DNA of 64,000 bases from Variovorax paradoxus (GTDB lineage Bacteria > Pseudomonadota > Gammaproteobacteria > Burkholderiales > Burkholderiaceae_C), in the NCBI RefSeq assembly GCF_018614955.1, contig NZ_JAGGNV010000003.1, forward strand, positions 1 through 64,000, in the 5' to 3' direction. The notes below the pieces were generated by a model that was given only the letters and a program-made list of their open reading frames with translations, ran no database searches and was not told where the DNA came from. Every line of letters begins with the position of its first letter. Within the stretch, counting starts at the first letter, position 1. Of this stretch, positions 45,814 to 54,527 are shown piece by piece. Made by a program: the position numbers and the translations under genes.

Positions 45814-46986
45814 CTACGAGCGGCGGGCGCTGGCAGCGCGGGGGATTCTAGGTGCAGGCGCCAGGCCCTTGAGTCCGAACAGCGGCCTGAGCCAGCCGAT
45901 GCGGCGGATCAGGCCGTCGGTCAGCGCCCAGCAGCCGAGCACCGTCAGCGTCACCAGCAGCGCCGGCTCCAGCAGCGGGCCGAGTCGCCAGGGCGCGAGC
46001 GCGACGGCGCCGGCGACGATCAGCGTCTGGTGCAGCATGTACCAGGGGTAGACCGATTCGTTGGCCCAGCCCAGCCAGGGCCAGGGGCGGTCGAGGTGGC
46101 GGTGCGCAAAGCCCAGGATGGCCGCGAGCGCGCTCCACAGGTAGAGCGCGCGCGGCACCCGCAGCAGCCAGGCGTCGGCGCCGGCCAGTTTCAGCGCGAA
46201 GTAGGCAGCGAGGAGGGCCGCCGCCAGCGCCAGCGCCCAGCCGCGCAGGCGCGCCAGCTCGCGCCAGAGGCCGGCATCGATGCCCATCCAGTAGCCGTAG
46301 AGAAAGACAGTGAAGTAGAGGGCATGCAGGTACCAGTCGTGGATCAGGTCGTGGGTGGCCGGGAAACGCGGCCCGAGCACCAGCGTGAAGAGCACGAGCG
46401 GCAGGGCGGGCAGCAGCAACAGCCGCCAGCGCCGCAGGCCGGTGAAGGCGGTGCGCAAGCGCTGCCCCGCGGCCGAGCGCAGCACCGGCAGCAGCAGCGC
46501 CAGCAGCGTGGTGTAGGCGAAGAGGTAGGACAGGTACCACAGGTGGTTCCAGGTCATGCCGAAATCGGAACCGGCGAAGGCGCCCTTCGGCCACGGCCCC
46601 ATCGCGAGGTAGCGCGCCATGAAGGCGCCGAACCCGGGCGCCACCAGCCCCTTGGCCACGGCTTCGGCGTAGGCCTGGTAGGGCACCACCACCGTCATGC
46701 CGATCGCCAGCGGCAGCATCAGCCGCAGCGCACGCTGTCCGACCAGGCGCAGCGGATCCTGGCCGCGCAGCAGAAAACCCAGCGCCAAGCCCGACACCAG
46801 GAACACCAGGTCCATGCGCCAGATGTTGACGGCCTGCATCGGCCATTGCAGCCAGTGGGCGGCATGCGGGCTCTTGAGGTGCCAGGGCCAGTCGGCCACG
46901 TAGTACATCGCCACGTGGTAGAGGATCAGCAGCAGGAAGGCCAGCGCGCGCAGCGCGTCGATGTCGTGTCGTCGGTCGGTGCTCAT
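45814..46986 (-). CDS. Acyltransferase 3 family integral membrane protein
   Basis: 390 residues, about ten membrane segments. N-terminus MSTDRRHDIDALRALAFLLL-type with RHDIDALRALAF, typical of acyltransferase 3/OpgC proteins that O-acylate or succinylate periplasmic glucans and surface sugars; FVFLVSGLALGFLLR-like segment LVFLVSGLALGFLLR follows. AGCCGGACC region precedes ATG 46986. Divergent from a membrane LytTR regulator, with three 21-bp-spaced repeats in the shared 153 bases, so it is the probable target of that regulator. Confidence 0.9.
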   Translation of the reverse strand: MSTDRRHDIDALRALAFLLLILYHVAMYYVADWPWHLKSPHAAHWLQWPMQAVNIWRMDLVFLVSGLALGFLLRGQDPLRLVGQRALRLMLPLAIGMTVVVPYQAYAEAVAKGLVAPGFGAFMARYLAMGPWPKGAFAGSDFGMTWNHLWYLSYLFAYTTLLALLLPVLRSAAGQRLRTAFTGLRRWRLLLLPALPLVLFTLVLGPRFPATHDLIHDWYLHALYFTVFLYGYWMGIDAGLWRELARLRGWALALAAALLAAYFALKLAGADAWLLRVPRALYLWSALAAILGFAHRHLDRPWPWLGWANESVYPWYMLHQTLIVAGAVALAPWRLGPLLEPALLVTLTVLGCWALTDGLIRRIGWLRPLFGLKGLAPAPRIPRAASARRS

Positions 46987-47053
46987 GGTCCGGCTCCTTG
47001 GATGGCAAGGCGGCCATGGTGGCGTCCGATGCGGCGCAGAGGGGCGGCCAGGG

Positions 47054-47100
47054 GACGATTCGCCGGCGCTTTGTGACGAACGGCGGCCCCCGAGGGACGA
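47054..47100. promoter_or_regulatory. Three GACGA direct repeats at exact 21-bp spacing (candidate LytTR sites)
   Basis: G(G/T)GACGA(A/T) occurs at 47054, 47075 and 47096 (first base of GACGA), each 21 bases from the last, in the region shared by a LytTR regulator and an acyltransferase. LytTR proteins bind pairs of direct repeats two helical turns apart, so the spacing fits. Binding is inferred. Confidence 0.6.
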
Positions 47101-47139
47101 AATCCGGCCGTCCCGACCCGGATTCACGAGAATCCCGCC

Positions 47140-48009
47140 ATGCCGAAGAACCTGTTCGAACGCTACCACCCCTATCGGCGGCGGGCCGAGATCGCCTTTT
47201 GGGTGATCGTGATGGCGCTGCAGGCCGCCTTCAACACCGCCGTCGCCGTGGTCGACGCAGGCAAGCTGGGGCGCGAGGTGCCCCTGTGGCAGCCGGTGAC
47301 CTGGGAGCTTTCCAGCCACCTGATGCTGCTCGCGCTGGTGCCGGCCGTGTTCGCCTTCGAGCGCCGTTTTCCGCTCAACCTGGCCACGCTCGGCCGCAAC
47401 TGGGCCTGGCACCTGGCCGGCAGCGTGGTCTTCAGCCTGGTGCATGTGGCCGGCATGGTGGCGCTGCGCCATGCGGTCTATGCGCTGGCCGGCAGCCAGT
47501 ACGACTTCGGCCCCTGGGCCGAAAAGTGGTTCTACGAGTACCTCAAGGACGTGCGCACCTACGCGCTCTTCCTCGTGACCTTGCTGGGTTACCGGCTTTT
47601 CATGCTGCGGCTGCAGGGCGAGGCGCGCGTGCTCGATGCGCCGGAAGGCGCGGCCGAGCCCGCGCCGCCCGCGCCCGAGGCGGCCCCGCAGCGGCCCGAG
47701 CGCTTCCTGGTGCGCAAGCTCAGGCGCGAGTTCCTGATCGCGGCCAGCGACATCGACTGGCTGCAGGCCCAGGGCAACTACGTCGGCCTGCGCGTCAACG
47801 GCCACGACTACCTGCTGCGCGCCACCCTGACCGATTTCCTGGCCCAGCTCGATCCGGCCCGCTATGCGCGCGTGCACCGCAGCTACGCGGCCAACCTGGA
47901 CCGGGTGGCCGAGATCGAGCCGCTGGACGGCGGCGACGCCCGCCTGCACATGCGCGACGGCACGCAGATCCCCTGCAGCCGGCGCTACCGCGACGCGCTG
48001 CGGGCCTGA
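47140..48009 (+). CDS. Membrane-bound LytTR transcriptional regulator
   Basis: 289 residues. Four hydrophobic segments in the first 165 residues (FWVIVMALQAAFNTAVAV, LSSHLMLLALVPAVFAF, GSVVFSLVHVAGMVAL, YALFLVTLLGYRLFML), a Pro/Ala linker, then a LytTR DNA-binding domain (195-289: IDWLQAQGNYVGLRVNG, ARYARVHRSYAANLDRV). No receiver domain, so a membrane signal probably acts directly. Divergent from the acyltransferase gene and followed 46 bases later by ylqF. Confidence 0.92.
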   Translation: MPKNLFERYHPYRRRAEIAFWVIVMALQAAFNTAVAVVDAGKLGREVPLWQPVTWELSSHLMLLALVPAVFAFERRFPLNLATLGRNWAWHLAGSVVFSLVHVAGMVALRHAVYALAGSQYDFGPWAEKWFYEYLKDVRTYALFLVTLLGYRLFMLRLQGEARVLDAPEGAAEPAPPAPEAAPQRPERFLVRKLRREFLIAASDIDWLQAQGNYVGLRVNGHDYLLRATLTDFLAQLDPARYARVHRSYAANLDRVAEIEPLDGGDARLHMRDGTQIPCSRRYRDALRA

Positions 48010-48055
48010 GGCGACAATCGCCAGCCTTCCCGCAGCAAGAGAAAGAACATTCCCG

Positions 48056-49006
48056 ATGGCCATCCAGTGGTTCCCCGGTCACATGCACCTGACCCAGAAG
48101 GCCATCGCCGAGCGGATCAAGGACATCGACGTCGTCATCGAGCTGCTCGATGCGCGCCTGCCGGGCTCCAGCGCCAACCCGATGCTGGCCGAGCTCACCG
48201 GCCACAAGCCCGGGCTCAAGGTGCTCAACAAGCAGGACCTGGCCGATGCCGAACGCACCGCGCTCTGGCTGGCCCACTACAACGCGCAGCCGGCGACGCG
48301 CGCGATCGGCCTCGATGCCAGCCAGACCACGCCGGCGCGCCAGCTGATCGACGCCTGCCACGAACTCGCGCCGAACCGCGGCGGCATGGCTAAGCCGATG
48401 CGCGTGCTGATCTGCGGCATTCCCAACGTCGGCAAGTCCACGCTGATCAACACGCTGACCGGCAGCCGCAAGGCCAAGACCGGCGACGAGGCCGGCATCA
48501 CCAAGCTCGAGCAGCGCATCGTGCTGGCCGACGATTTCTACCTGTGGGACACGCCGGGCATGCTGTGGCCGCGCATCATCGTGGCCAAGAGCGGCTACAA
48601 CCTGGCCGCCAGCGGTGCCATCGGCCGCAATGCCTTCGACGAGGAAGAGGTGGCGCTGGAACTGCTCGGCTACCTGAAGCGCGACTACGCGGGCCTGGTC
48701 GAGGCGCGCTTCAAGCTCGAATCGATCGAGGGCTTCAGCGACGAGCAAGTGCTCGAAGCCATCGGCCGCAAGCGCGGCGCGCTGCTTGGCAAGGGCCGCG
48801 TGAACCTGCAGAAGGCGGCCGAGGTCGTGATGCACGAGTTCCGCAGCGGCAACATGGGCCGCATCACGCTGGAGACGCCGCAGGAGTTTGCCGAGTGGCT
48901 CGCGGCGGGGCAGTTGCTCGATGCGGAGCGCCGGGCGAAGAAGGAGGCGCGCTCGCGCAAGAAGCGCCCTCCCGAGCAGGAAGACAGCCCGCCCGAGAGG
49001 CCCTAG
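48056..49006 (+). CDS. ylqF: Ribosome biogenesis GTPase YlqF/RbgA
   Basis: 316-residue circularly permuted GTPase that assists late 50S subunit assembly. The permuted order is clear: G4 NKQD (58-61) precedes G1 GIPNVGKST (121-129), then G3 DTPGMLWP. N-terminus MAIQWFPGHMHLTQKAI is diagnostic. The C-terminus is basic. ATG 48056 chosen by family alignment. Its stop shares CTAG (49003-49006) with the convergent sigma factor gene. Confidence 0.95.
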   Translation: MAIQWFPGHMHLTQKAIAERIKDIDVVIELLDARLPGSSANPMLAELTGHKPGLKVLNKQDLADAERTALWLAHYNAQPATRAIGLDASQTTPARQLIDACHELAPNRGGMAKPMRVLICGIPNVGKSTLINTLTGSRKAKTGDEAGITKLEQRIVLADDFYLWDTPGMLWPRIIVAKSGYNLAASGAIGRNAFDEEEVALELLGYLKRDYAGLVEARFKLESIEGFSDEQVLEAIGRKRGALLGKGRVNLQKAAEVVMHEFRSGNMGRITLETPQEFAEWLAAGQLLDAERRAKKEARSRKKRPPEQEDSPPERP

Positions 49007-49923
49007 TCGAATTCGATCTGCGCTTCCTGCGCGATGTAGCGCACGTAGTAGAAATCGCGGATTGCGCTCACCCGATCGTCCTGCCAGCTCAATTCGATGA
49101 AGTAGTTCGGCCGCGCCGCGCCCGGCGCGGAAAAAACCGCCAGCACCTCGCGGCCGTCGAGCCAGCCCGGCACCAGGTGCCAGTCGGGAAGCTTGGCGTA
49201 GTTGCCGAAGTAGGGCGCCACGTCGCGCCGGCCCGCCGCCTTGCGCCGCGATACCAGGTCGAGGCGCACTTCGTCGGCGAGCATGGCGCGCACGCCGTCC
49301 CAGTCATGGGCGTTGAACAGGCTCGCGTAGCGCAGCAGCGTCGGCCGGAAGGCGCGCGCCGGCGTTGGCGGCGGCGCGACTTCCGACAACTGGCGCAGCA
49401 GCACGCGCCCGCGATGCAGCGCGGCCTTGACGGCCGGCACGCTCAGTTCGAGCTCGCTGGCGATTTCCTCCAACGAATGGTCCAGCACGTCCTTGAGGAT
49501 CACGCAGCCGCGCTGCGCCGGCGCGAGCTGAAGAAAGAGGGAGAGGGCTGCATGCACGGCCTGATGCCGCGCCAGCGCCTGGTCGGGCTCGAAGGCTTCG
49601 TCGCCCGCGATCTCGGAGGCCGCATCGAGCGGCTCGGCCTGGCGGTACGCGTCGTGCCGCCAGCGGTCGATCGCGCGGTTGTGGGCGATGCGAAAAAGCC
49701 AGGGGCGCAGCGGCGGCAGCTCCTTCAGTTCCGACAGCTGGTAGTAGGCGCGCGCCAGCGTGTCCTGGACCACGTCCTCGCCGTCGGCGACCGAGCCGGT
49801 CATGCGCGTGCAGTAGCGATGCAGCTCGGGCCGCACTTCGTCGACGAGCGCCAGGAACTGCCGGCGCGCCTCTTCGAGCGTGCCGAGGATCGCGTCGTGC
49901 GTGTCAGTTGCCGAAGAAGCCAT
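49003..49923 (-). CDS. ECF RNA polymerase sigma factor with C-terminal SnoaL-like domain
   Basis: 306 residues. Sigma2 (about 23-95: DGEDVVQDTLARAYYQL, PWLFRIAHNRAIDRWR), sigma4 (about 125-180: LKDVLDHSLEEIASELELSV) and a SnoaL/NTF2-like C-terminal domain (about 195-306), which in ECF41/SigJ-type sigmas controls activity in place of an anti-sigma. The start overlaps the monooxygenase-like gene by 20 bases, making it the last gene of an MFS/monooxygenase/sigma operon. Confidence 0.9.
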   Translation of the reverse strand: MASSATDTHDAILGTLEEARRQFLALVDEVRPELHRYCTRMTGSVADGEDVVQDTLARAYYQLSELKELPPLRPWLFRIAHNRAIDRWRHDAYRQAEPLDAASEIAGDEAFEPDQALARHQAVHAALSLFLQLAPAQRGCVILKDVLDHSLEEIASELELSVPAVKAALHRGRVLLRQLSEVAPPPTPARAFRPTLLRYASLFNAHDWDGVRAMLADEVRLDLVSRRKAAGRRDVAPYFGNYAKLPDWHLVPGWLDGREVLAVFSAPGAARPNYFIELSWQDDRVSAIRDFYYVRYIAQEAQIEFD

Positions 49924-50209
49924 AGGACCCGATTTCCTCCAGTTCCGTCGTGACCGGCGGCGTCTCGCAGCGCTCGCGGATCTCCGCCGTGAAGGCCTTG
50001 AAGGCGGGAAGCGCCGTCAAGCCATTGGCACCGTCCGCGGCTTCGTGCGAAACGAGATGGACGAAGCTCACGCCATCCGCCAGCTTGAAGGTGGCGTAGT
50101 GCAGGCCAGGCGGTCGGGCCTGATGGAGCGCTTCGTACACCGCGCGGACGTAGCTTTCATTCTCGGCCACCCGGTCGCTCTTCACCTTGTATTGCACCAT
50201 GCGTTTCAT
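49904..50209 (-). CDS. Small dimeric alpha/beta-barrel (antibiotic monooxygenase-like) protein
   Basis: 101 residues. MKRMVQYKVKSDRVAENESY, FKLADGVSFVHLVSHEA and the terminal TELEEIGSYGFF suggest the ferredoxin-like dimeric barrel used by ABM/YgiN-type proteins. Catalysis not shown. ATG 50209 overlaps the MFS stop (ATGA), and its 3' end overlaps the sigma gene, so all three are co-translated. Confidence 0.8.
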   Translation of the reverse strand: MKRMVQYKVKSDRVAENESYVRAVYEALHQARPPGLHYATFKLADGVSFVHLVSHEAADGANGLTALPAFKAFTAEIRERCETPPVTTELEEIGSYGFFGN

Positions 50210-51624
50210 GATCGGAGTCCTTCCTCCGGCAGGGGCCGGAACAGTTTCGGGGTTGCGGGGAGCTGCCATGCGGCGAGCGCTGCCAGCAGCGAAAGCGCAG
50301 CGGCAACACCCATCGCTTGCGCGAAGCCCTGGCTGAAGGCCGAGGGCGAGGCCAGGTTGCCGGCGCGCGCGAACACTTCGACCAGCAGCGCGATGCCGAA
50401 CATCCCGCCCAGGTAGCGAAACATGTTGAAGGTGCCGGAGGCCTTGCCGATGTCCGCGGGCGCCACCGCGCTGAGCACGGCGTTCTGCGCCGCGGGCATG
50501 GCCATCGACACGCCTGCACCGCCGACGATCAGTGGCAGGACGAGCTGGGCATAGCGAAGATCGGGCGCCGCGATCAGCGCGATCCAGGCGCTGCCGATGG
50601 CCTGCAGCAGCACGCCGCAGACGACCAGCGGCCTTTCGCCGAAGCGGTTGACCAGGCTGCCCGCCAGCGGCGCGACCACGAACAGCGTGGCCGTCCACGG
50701 CAAGAGCCGCAGCCCCGCGCCGAGCGGGCCCGCGCCCTGCGACTGCAGGAACTGCGGCAGGAAGAACACCGTGCCGTACATCGGCGCGTAGAAAAGAAAG
50801 CTGGCCGCAATGCCGGATGAGAAGGCGCGCGAGCGGAACAGCGAGAGCGGCAGCATGGGCGCAACGGCGCGCCGCTCCCAGGCCAGGAAGCCGATCGCCA
50901 GCAGCAGGCAAGCCGCCAGCGCCGCCGCCACTTCGAGGCTGGCCCAGCCGGCCTCGTGCCCGCGCGTCAGTCCCCACACCGCGCCCAGGATCGCGCCCGT
51001 GGCGAGCAGCACGCCCGGAAGGTCGAGCACGGCGGCAGGCCCGCGGCTCTCCGGGATGCGGCGCAGCATCAGCGCAGCGACGGCCAGCCCGATCGGCACG
51101 TTGATCCAGAAGATCCAGCGCCAGTCCAGGCCCTCGGCCACCGCGCCGCCGGCCGCCGGCCCGACGATCAAGGCCAGCCCGGTGATGCCGCTGAAGATGC
51201 CGAGCGCCCAGGCCCGCGTCTCCTTGGGAAAGCCCGCGCTCAAGAGCGCCATCGCGAGCGGCATCGCCAGCGCCGCGCCGACCCCTTGCAGGGCGCGCGC
51301 GGCGATCAGCCAGGCGACGCTGCCCGCCATCGCGCAGCCGACCGAGGCGAGGACGAAGATCGCCAGGCCCGCGACCAGCATGCGCCGGCGCCCGAAGCGA
51401 TCGCCGAGCGCCGCGCCCGTCATGAGCAGCACCGCGAAGCTCAGGTTGTAGGCATTGACGGTCCATTCCAGCGCCTCGATCGGTGCGCCGAAATCGCGGC
51501 CGATCGCGCTCAGCGCGGTCGTGACCACCAGCGCGTCGAGCGCGATCATGAAAGAGGTCAGCGAGGCCAGCGCGAGCACCCAGCGCGGGGAGGGAGCGAG
51601 GTGAAATGTCGGGTCGTAGGTCAT
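50206..51624 (-). CDS. MFS drug efflux transporter, DHA2 (EmrB/QacA) type
   Basis: 472 residues with about 14 membrane segments. DHA2 motifs: FMIALDALVVTTALSAIGRD (segment 1), LEWTVNAYNLSFAVL, GALGDRFGRRRML-type loop (ALGDRFGRRRMLVAG) and motif C-like GITGLALIVGPAAGG. Proton-driven export of lipophilic compounds is expected. First gene of an operon with the barrel protein and ECF sigma; the Fic gene ends 44 bases upstream. Confidence 0.93.
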   Translation of the reverse strand: MTYDPTFHLAPSPRWVLALASLTSFMIALDALVVTTALSAIGRDFGAPIEALEWTVNAYNLSFAVLLMTGAALGDRFGRRRMLVAGLAIFVLASVGCAMAGSVAWLIAARALQGVGAALAMPLAMALLSAGFPKETRAWALGIFSGITGLALIVGPAAGGAVAEGLDWRWIFWINVPIGLAVAALMLRRIPESRGPAAVLDLPGVLLATGAILGAVWGLTRGHEAGWASLEVAAALAACLLLAIGFLAWERRAVAPMLPLSLFRSRAFSSGIAASFLFYAPMYGTVFFLPQFLQSQGAGPLGAGLRLLPWTATLFVVAPLAGSLVNRFGERPLVVCGVLLQAIGSAWIALIAAPDLRYAQLVLPLIVGGAGVSMAMPAAQNAVLSAVAPADIGKASGTFNMFRYLGGMFGIALLVEVFARAGNLASPSAFSQGFAQAMGVAAALSLLAALAAWQLPATPKLFRPLPEEGLRS

Positions 51625-51668
51625 ACGACGAGGACGAACGGGGCGGTGGAAAGGATGCGGTGTGGGTT

Positions 51669-52844
51669 CTAGGCGTCGCCGGTTTCTTCGCGCCCGTGCT
51701 TCCATCCCGGAACGGACAGGTAGTAACGCAGGGCCTTGCCCTGGCCGGTCGTATGCAGCAAACCCCTCTGAACGAGATCGGACAGATCCCGCGTGGCGGT
51801 GGCCTTCGAGGTCTTGCTCATCTTCAGGTACTTGTCGACGTTGAGGCCGCCCAGGAAGCCGCCGTCGCCCGCGTCCAGCAGGCGCCGCAACAACTGCCGC
51901 TGCCTTTCGTTCAGGTCCGACGAGGCGTGCGTGGACCAGAAGCGCGATTTCTCGAGCGTGGCTTGGATCACTTCCATGGACCGCGTGCATGCATGGCCGA
52001 AGGCCTCGGCGAACCACCGGACGAAGCCGGTCACGTCCGTGCTGCCGACTTGCGCTGCCACCAGCGCGTCGTAATAGCCTCGCCGGTCCGCCAGCATCTG
52101 CCCCGACAGGCTGTACAGCCGCGTCGGCGCGCCGAGGTCCTGCGCCAGGACCATGTCGGCGATCGCGCGGCCGATACGGCCGTTGCCGTCTTCGAACGGG
52201 TGGATGGTCTCGAACCACAGGTGGGCGACGGCCGCGCGGGCGATGCCGTCGAGTACGGGGGGCTGGTTCGGCTGCGGGCAAGTTGCCGCGAACCAGGCCA
52301 GAAAGGCCTCCATCTCGCGCGGCACGGCCGAGGAGGGCGGTGCCGTGTAGTGCACCACCTCCTTGCCGGGCAGGCCGCTGACGATCTGCATGGGGTCTTC
52401 GTGGTCGCGAAATCGGCCGACCGCAATGCGCCGGATGCCCGCAGTGCCGCCGGGAAAGAGTGCCGATTGCCAGCGGCAGAGCCGATCTGCGTCCAGGGGC
52501 TGGTCGAAGCCCGTGGTGGCGTCGTGCATGACTTCGACCAGCCCGTCGACATGGCGGCTGAACGGGCCCGTATCGGGAGCTCCCAGGTGCCGCAGCACCG
52601 ACGAGCGCACCGCGGCGAGCTCGAGCTTTTCGCCTTCGATCGCCGCGGTGGCCATGGCTTCATCGGTCCACAGTTGCCGCTCGATGCTCTGGAGTTCGGG
52701 CAAGCCGATGGCTCGCGCCATGCCATGCACCTGGCCTTGCAACTCACGCGCCCGCAGCAGCGCCGGGCTCGCGGCTGCGAGGTCGAAGTGCAGTTGCGGC
52801 CAGTCGGCGCGCTGCCAGATGTAGCGGGATGCTTTGGGGGGCAT
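51669..52844 (-). CDS. Fic family protein (AMPylase) with DUF4172 N-terminus and C-terminal winged helix
   Basis: 391 residues. N-terminal DUF4172 (YIWQRADWPQLHFD), an inhibitory-helix motif [S/T]xxxE[G/N] as Thr66-Ala-Ala-Ile-Glu70-Gly71 (class II, self-inhibited), flap GLPGKEVVHYTAPP, Fic motif HPFEDGNGRIGR from His215, and a C-terminal winged-helix region (about 320-385: LNERQRQLLRRLLD, SKATATRDLSDLVQRGLL). Predicted to AMPylate a protein Tyr/Thr/Ser; target unknown. No clear ribosome site precedes ATG 52844; TAGAAT 8-13 bases upstream suggests a near-leaderless mRNA. Confidence 0.92.
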   Translation of the reverse strand: MPPKASRYIWQRADWPQLHFDLAAASPALLRARELQGQVHGMARAIGLPELQSIERQLWTDEAMATAAIEGEKLELAAVRSSVLRHLGAPDTGPFSRHVDGLVEVMHDATTGFDQPLDADRLCRWQSALFPGGTAGIRRIAVGRFRDHEDPMQIVSGLPGKEVVHYTAPPSSAVPREMEAFLAWFAATCPQPNQPPVLDGIARAAVAHLWFETIHPFEDGNGRIGRAIADMVLAQDLGAPTRLYSLSGQMLADRRGYYDALVAAQVGSTDVTGFVRWFAEAFGHACTRSMEVIQATLEKSRFWSTHASSDLNERQRQLLRRLLDAGDGGFLGGLNVDKYLKMSKTSKATATRDLSDLVQRGLLHTTGQGKALRYYLSVPGWKHGREETGDA

Positions 52845-52864
52845 GCGCCGGATTCTAGTCTTTT

Positions 52865-52883
52865 CGGCTCATATATTGAGCCG
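52865..52883. promoter_or_regulatory. Palindrome upstream of the Fic gene
   Basis: CGGCTCA (52865-52871) and TGAGCCG (52877-52883) are perfect 7-bp arms around TATAT, 21 bases before the Fic start. A minus-strand TAGAAT (52857-52852) lies between it and the ATG. Could be the operator for the Fic C-terminal winged helix (inference). Confidence 0.5.
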
Positions 52884-53021
52884 TAACAGCAGAATTGCGC
52901 CTCAAGCTCATCCATGTCGATGAGCCTGGGAGCCGCCAGCGGGAAAATCCCCGGCGTCGAGGCCCATCGCCGGGCCAAGATGCATACCCATCCGATTCCC
53001 CACTCCAGCCGGAGCCGACCC

Positions 53022-53309
53022 ATGCACTACGTCCTGGCACGCATCACCGTCAAACCTGAGGTCGCCGAGCTCGCCAAGGGCATCCTCGTCGACCTGGCGA
53101 CCAAGTCGCGACAGGAACCGGGTTGCATCGGCTACGAGCTCTACCAGCAGGCCGAGGCGCCGCACGTGTTCCAGACCGTCGAGCAGTGGCACGCCAAGGC
53201 GGATGCCGATGCGCACATGGCGACGGTCCACGTCGGCGCGGCGATCGCTGCCGCCGGGCCGCTGCTCGCGGCGACCCCGGAGATCGTGACCTATAGCCGG
53301 TTGTTCTAA
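53022..53309 (+). CDS. Putative quinol monooxygenase (ABM/YgiN family)
   Basis: 95 residues: MHYVLARITVKPEVAELAKG, QEPGCIGYELYQQAEAPHVF and VEQWHAKADADAHMATVHV are characteristic of the ABM domain, a dimeric barrel oxidising quinols without cofactor. GGAG lies 9 bases before ATG 53022; the frame extends to 52914 without a ribosome site. Convergent with hsdS (9 bases apart). Confidence 0.88.
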   Translation: MHYVLARITVKPEVAELAKGILVDLATKSRQEPGCIGYELYQQAEAPHVFQTVEQWHAKADADAHMATVHVGAAIAAAGPLLAATPEIVTYSRLF

Positions 53310-53318
53310 GGGCCAGCC

Positions 53319-54527
53319 CTATGGCTTGAAGGCCCTGGCGAGCAAGGCCTCGAAAGTCGCTTCGGCATTCGCCAGTGCGGCCTGCTGCTGGAGCGAGATC
53401 GAATGCAGAGCCGTCGCATGGTCCGCAAATGCCTGTTGATGCGCGAATGGCGCAACCATGATCGACAGCGTACGCAGCCGTTCCTTCGAGATGTTGAGCA
53501 TCGATGCGGCCGTTCCGCTGGCCATCAGTCGAAGCCGTTTTCGCATGGCCGGCGCCGTCAGCAGCGCCCACAGGTAGAGCGGATGCACGCCCGACTCCGG
53601 CCGCGGGCAGAGGCGGAAGATCAGGTCGGGCAGGAGGATGCGGCCCTGCGTCTCCCAGACATAGGCCGGCGTGCCCACGAGCTCCAGCGTGTTCTTGCGG
53701 CTGAGCAGCAGGTCGCCGCGCCGGACCTCGCAGCGCGCATCGGGCACTTCCTTGTCGGGCAGGGTCTTGTGGTCCGACTCGTTGTAGGCGGCGTTCTTCA
53801 GCGCGCTCAGGCGCAGCACGCCCCATTCGCCGGGCGCCTTCGGCCGATCGTGGCAGCGCGGACTCTTGCCGCTGTCGATTCGCTCGAGCAGATCGCCCAG
53901 CGTCGCCACCGGCCAGCCCTTGGGATTGGCGGCGGCGTCGCCGAACATGTCGGCGTGGATGGCGAGGATCAGCTGCTCGGTCTTCCTGCGCGCTTCGCGC
54001 CGGAGCCGGACGATGCTTTCCGCGCAGGACAGCACATCGACCATGCGGCGCTGTTCGGCCAGTTCGGGCATCGGGATGGCTGCGCCCGCCATGAAGGCCG
54101 CGGGCACGCGCTGCTGGCCGGCGGTGCCGGTGAAGCTCCTGCGCGCCTCGCGCCGGAAGCGCTGCTGGCGCACGAAGTAGTAGAGCCACTCGGGCAGAAC
54201 GGATTCGCGCGCGCGCAGCACATGGAACTCGGTGGAGCCGAAGCCCCGTCCGCCGGCCAGGCCGCGCGCGATGGCCGACTTGCCGTTTTCCATGCACGGC
54301 GTGATCTTCGCGAACAGCACGTCGTTCTCGGCGAAGGGCGTGTAGCCCTTCTTCACCTCGGCGAAGCGGCGCGTCAGGCGCTGCTCGATGGTGCCGGATG
54401 CCTCGTTCACCGCCGCCATCGGGACGAAGCCGACCTCGCAGTCGTCTTGCAGCCCATGCGCCTTCGGCAACCTCGGGTTGATATCGCAGACCTCGCCGAG
54501 CAGCGCGGTGCGGGCCGCCGGCATCAT
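53319..54527 (-). CDS. hsdS: Type I restriction-modification specificity subunit HsdS
   Basis: 402 residues with two target-recognition domains separated by conserved helices. TRD1 about 1-150 (LGEVCDINPRLPKAH, TGTAGQQRVPAAFMAG), spacer MPELAEQRRMVDVLSCAESIV, TRD2 about 190-380 (LGDLLERIDSGKSPRC, MASGTAASMLNISKERLR), second helix QQQAALANAEATFEALLARAF. Each TRD reads one half of a bipartite DNA target, which cannot be predicted here. ATG 54527 overlaps the hsdM stop as ATGA. Confidence 0.93.
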   Translation of the reverse strand: MMPAARTALLGEVCDINPRLPKAHGLQDDCEVGFVPMAAVNEASGTIEQRLTRRFAEVKKGYTPFAENDVLFAKITPCMENGKSAIARGLAGGRGFGSTEFHVLRARESVLPEWLYYFVRQQRFRREARRSFTGTAGQQRVPAAFMAGAAIPMPELAEQRRMVDVLSCAESIVRLRREARRKTEQLILAIHADMFGDAAANPKGWPVATLGDLLERIDSGKSPRCHDRPKAPGEWGVLRLSALKNAAYNESDHKTLPDKEVPDARCEVRRGDLLLSRKNTLELVGTPAYVWETQGRILLPDLIFRLCPRPESGVHPLYLWALLTAPAMRKRLRLMASGTAASMLNISKERLRTLSIMVAPFAHQQAFADHATALHSISLQQQAALANAEATFEALLARAFKP

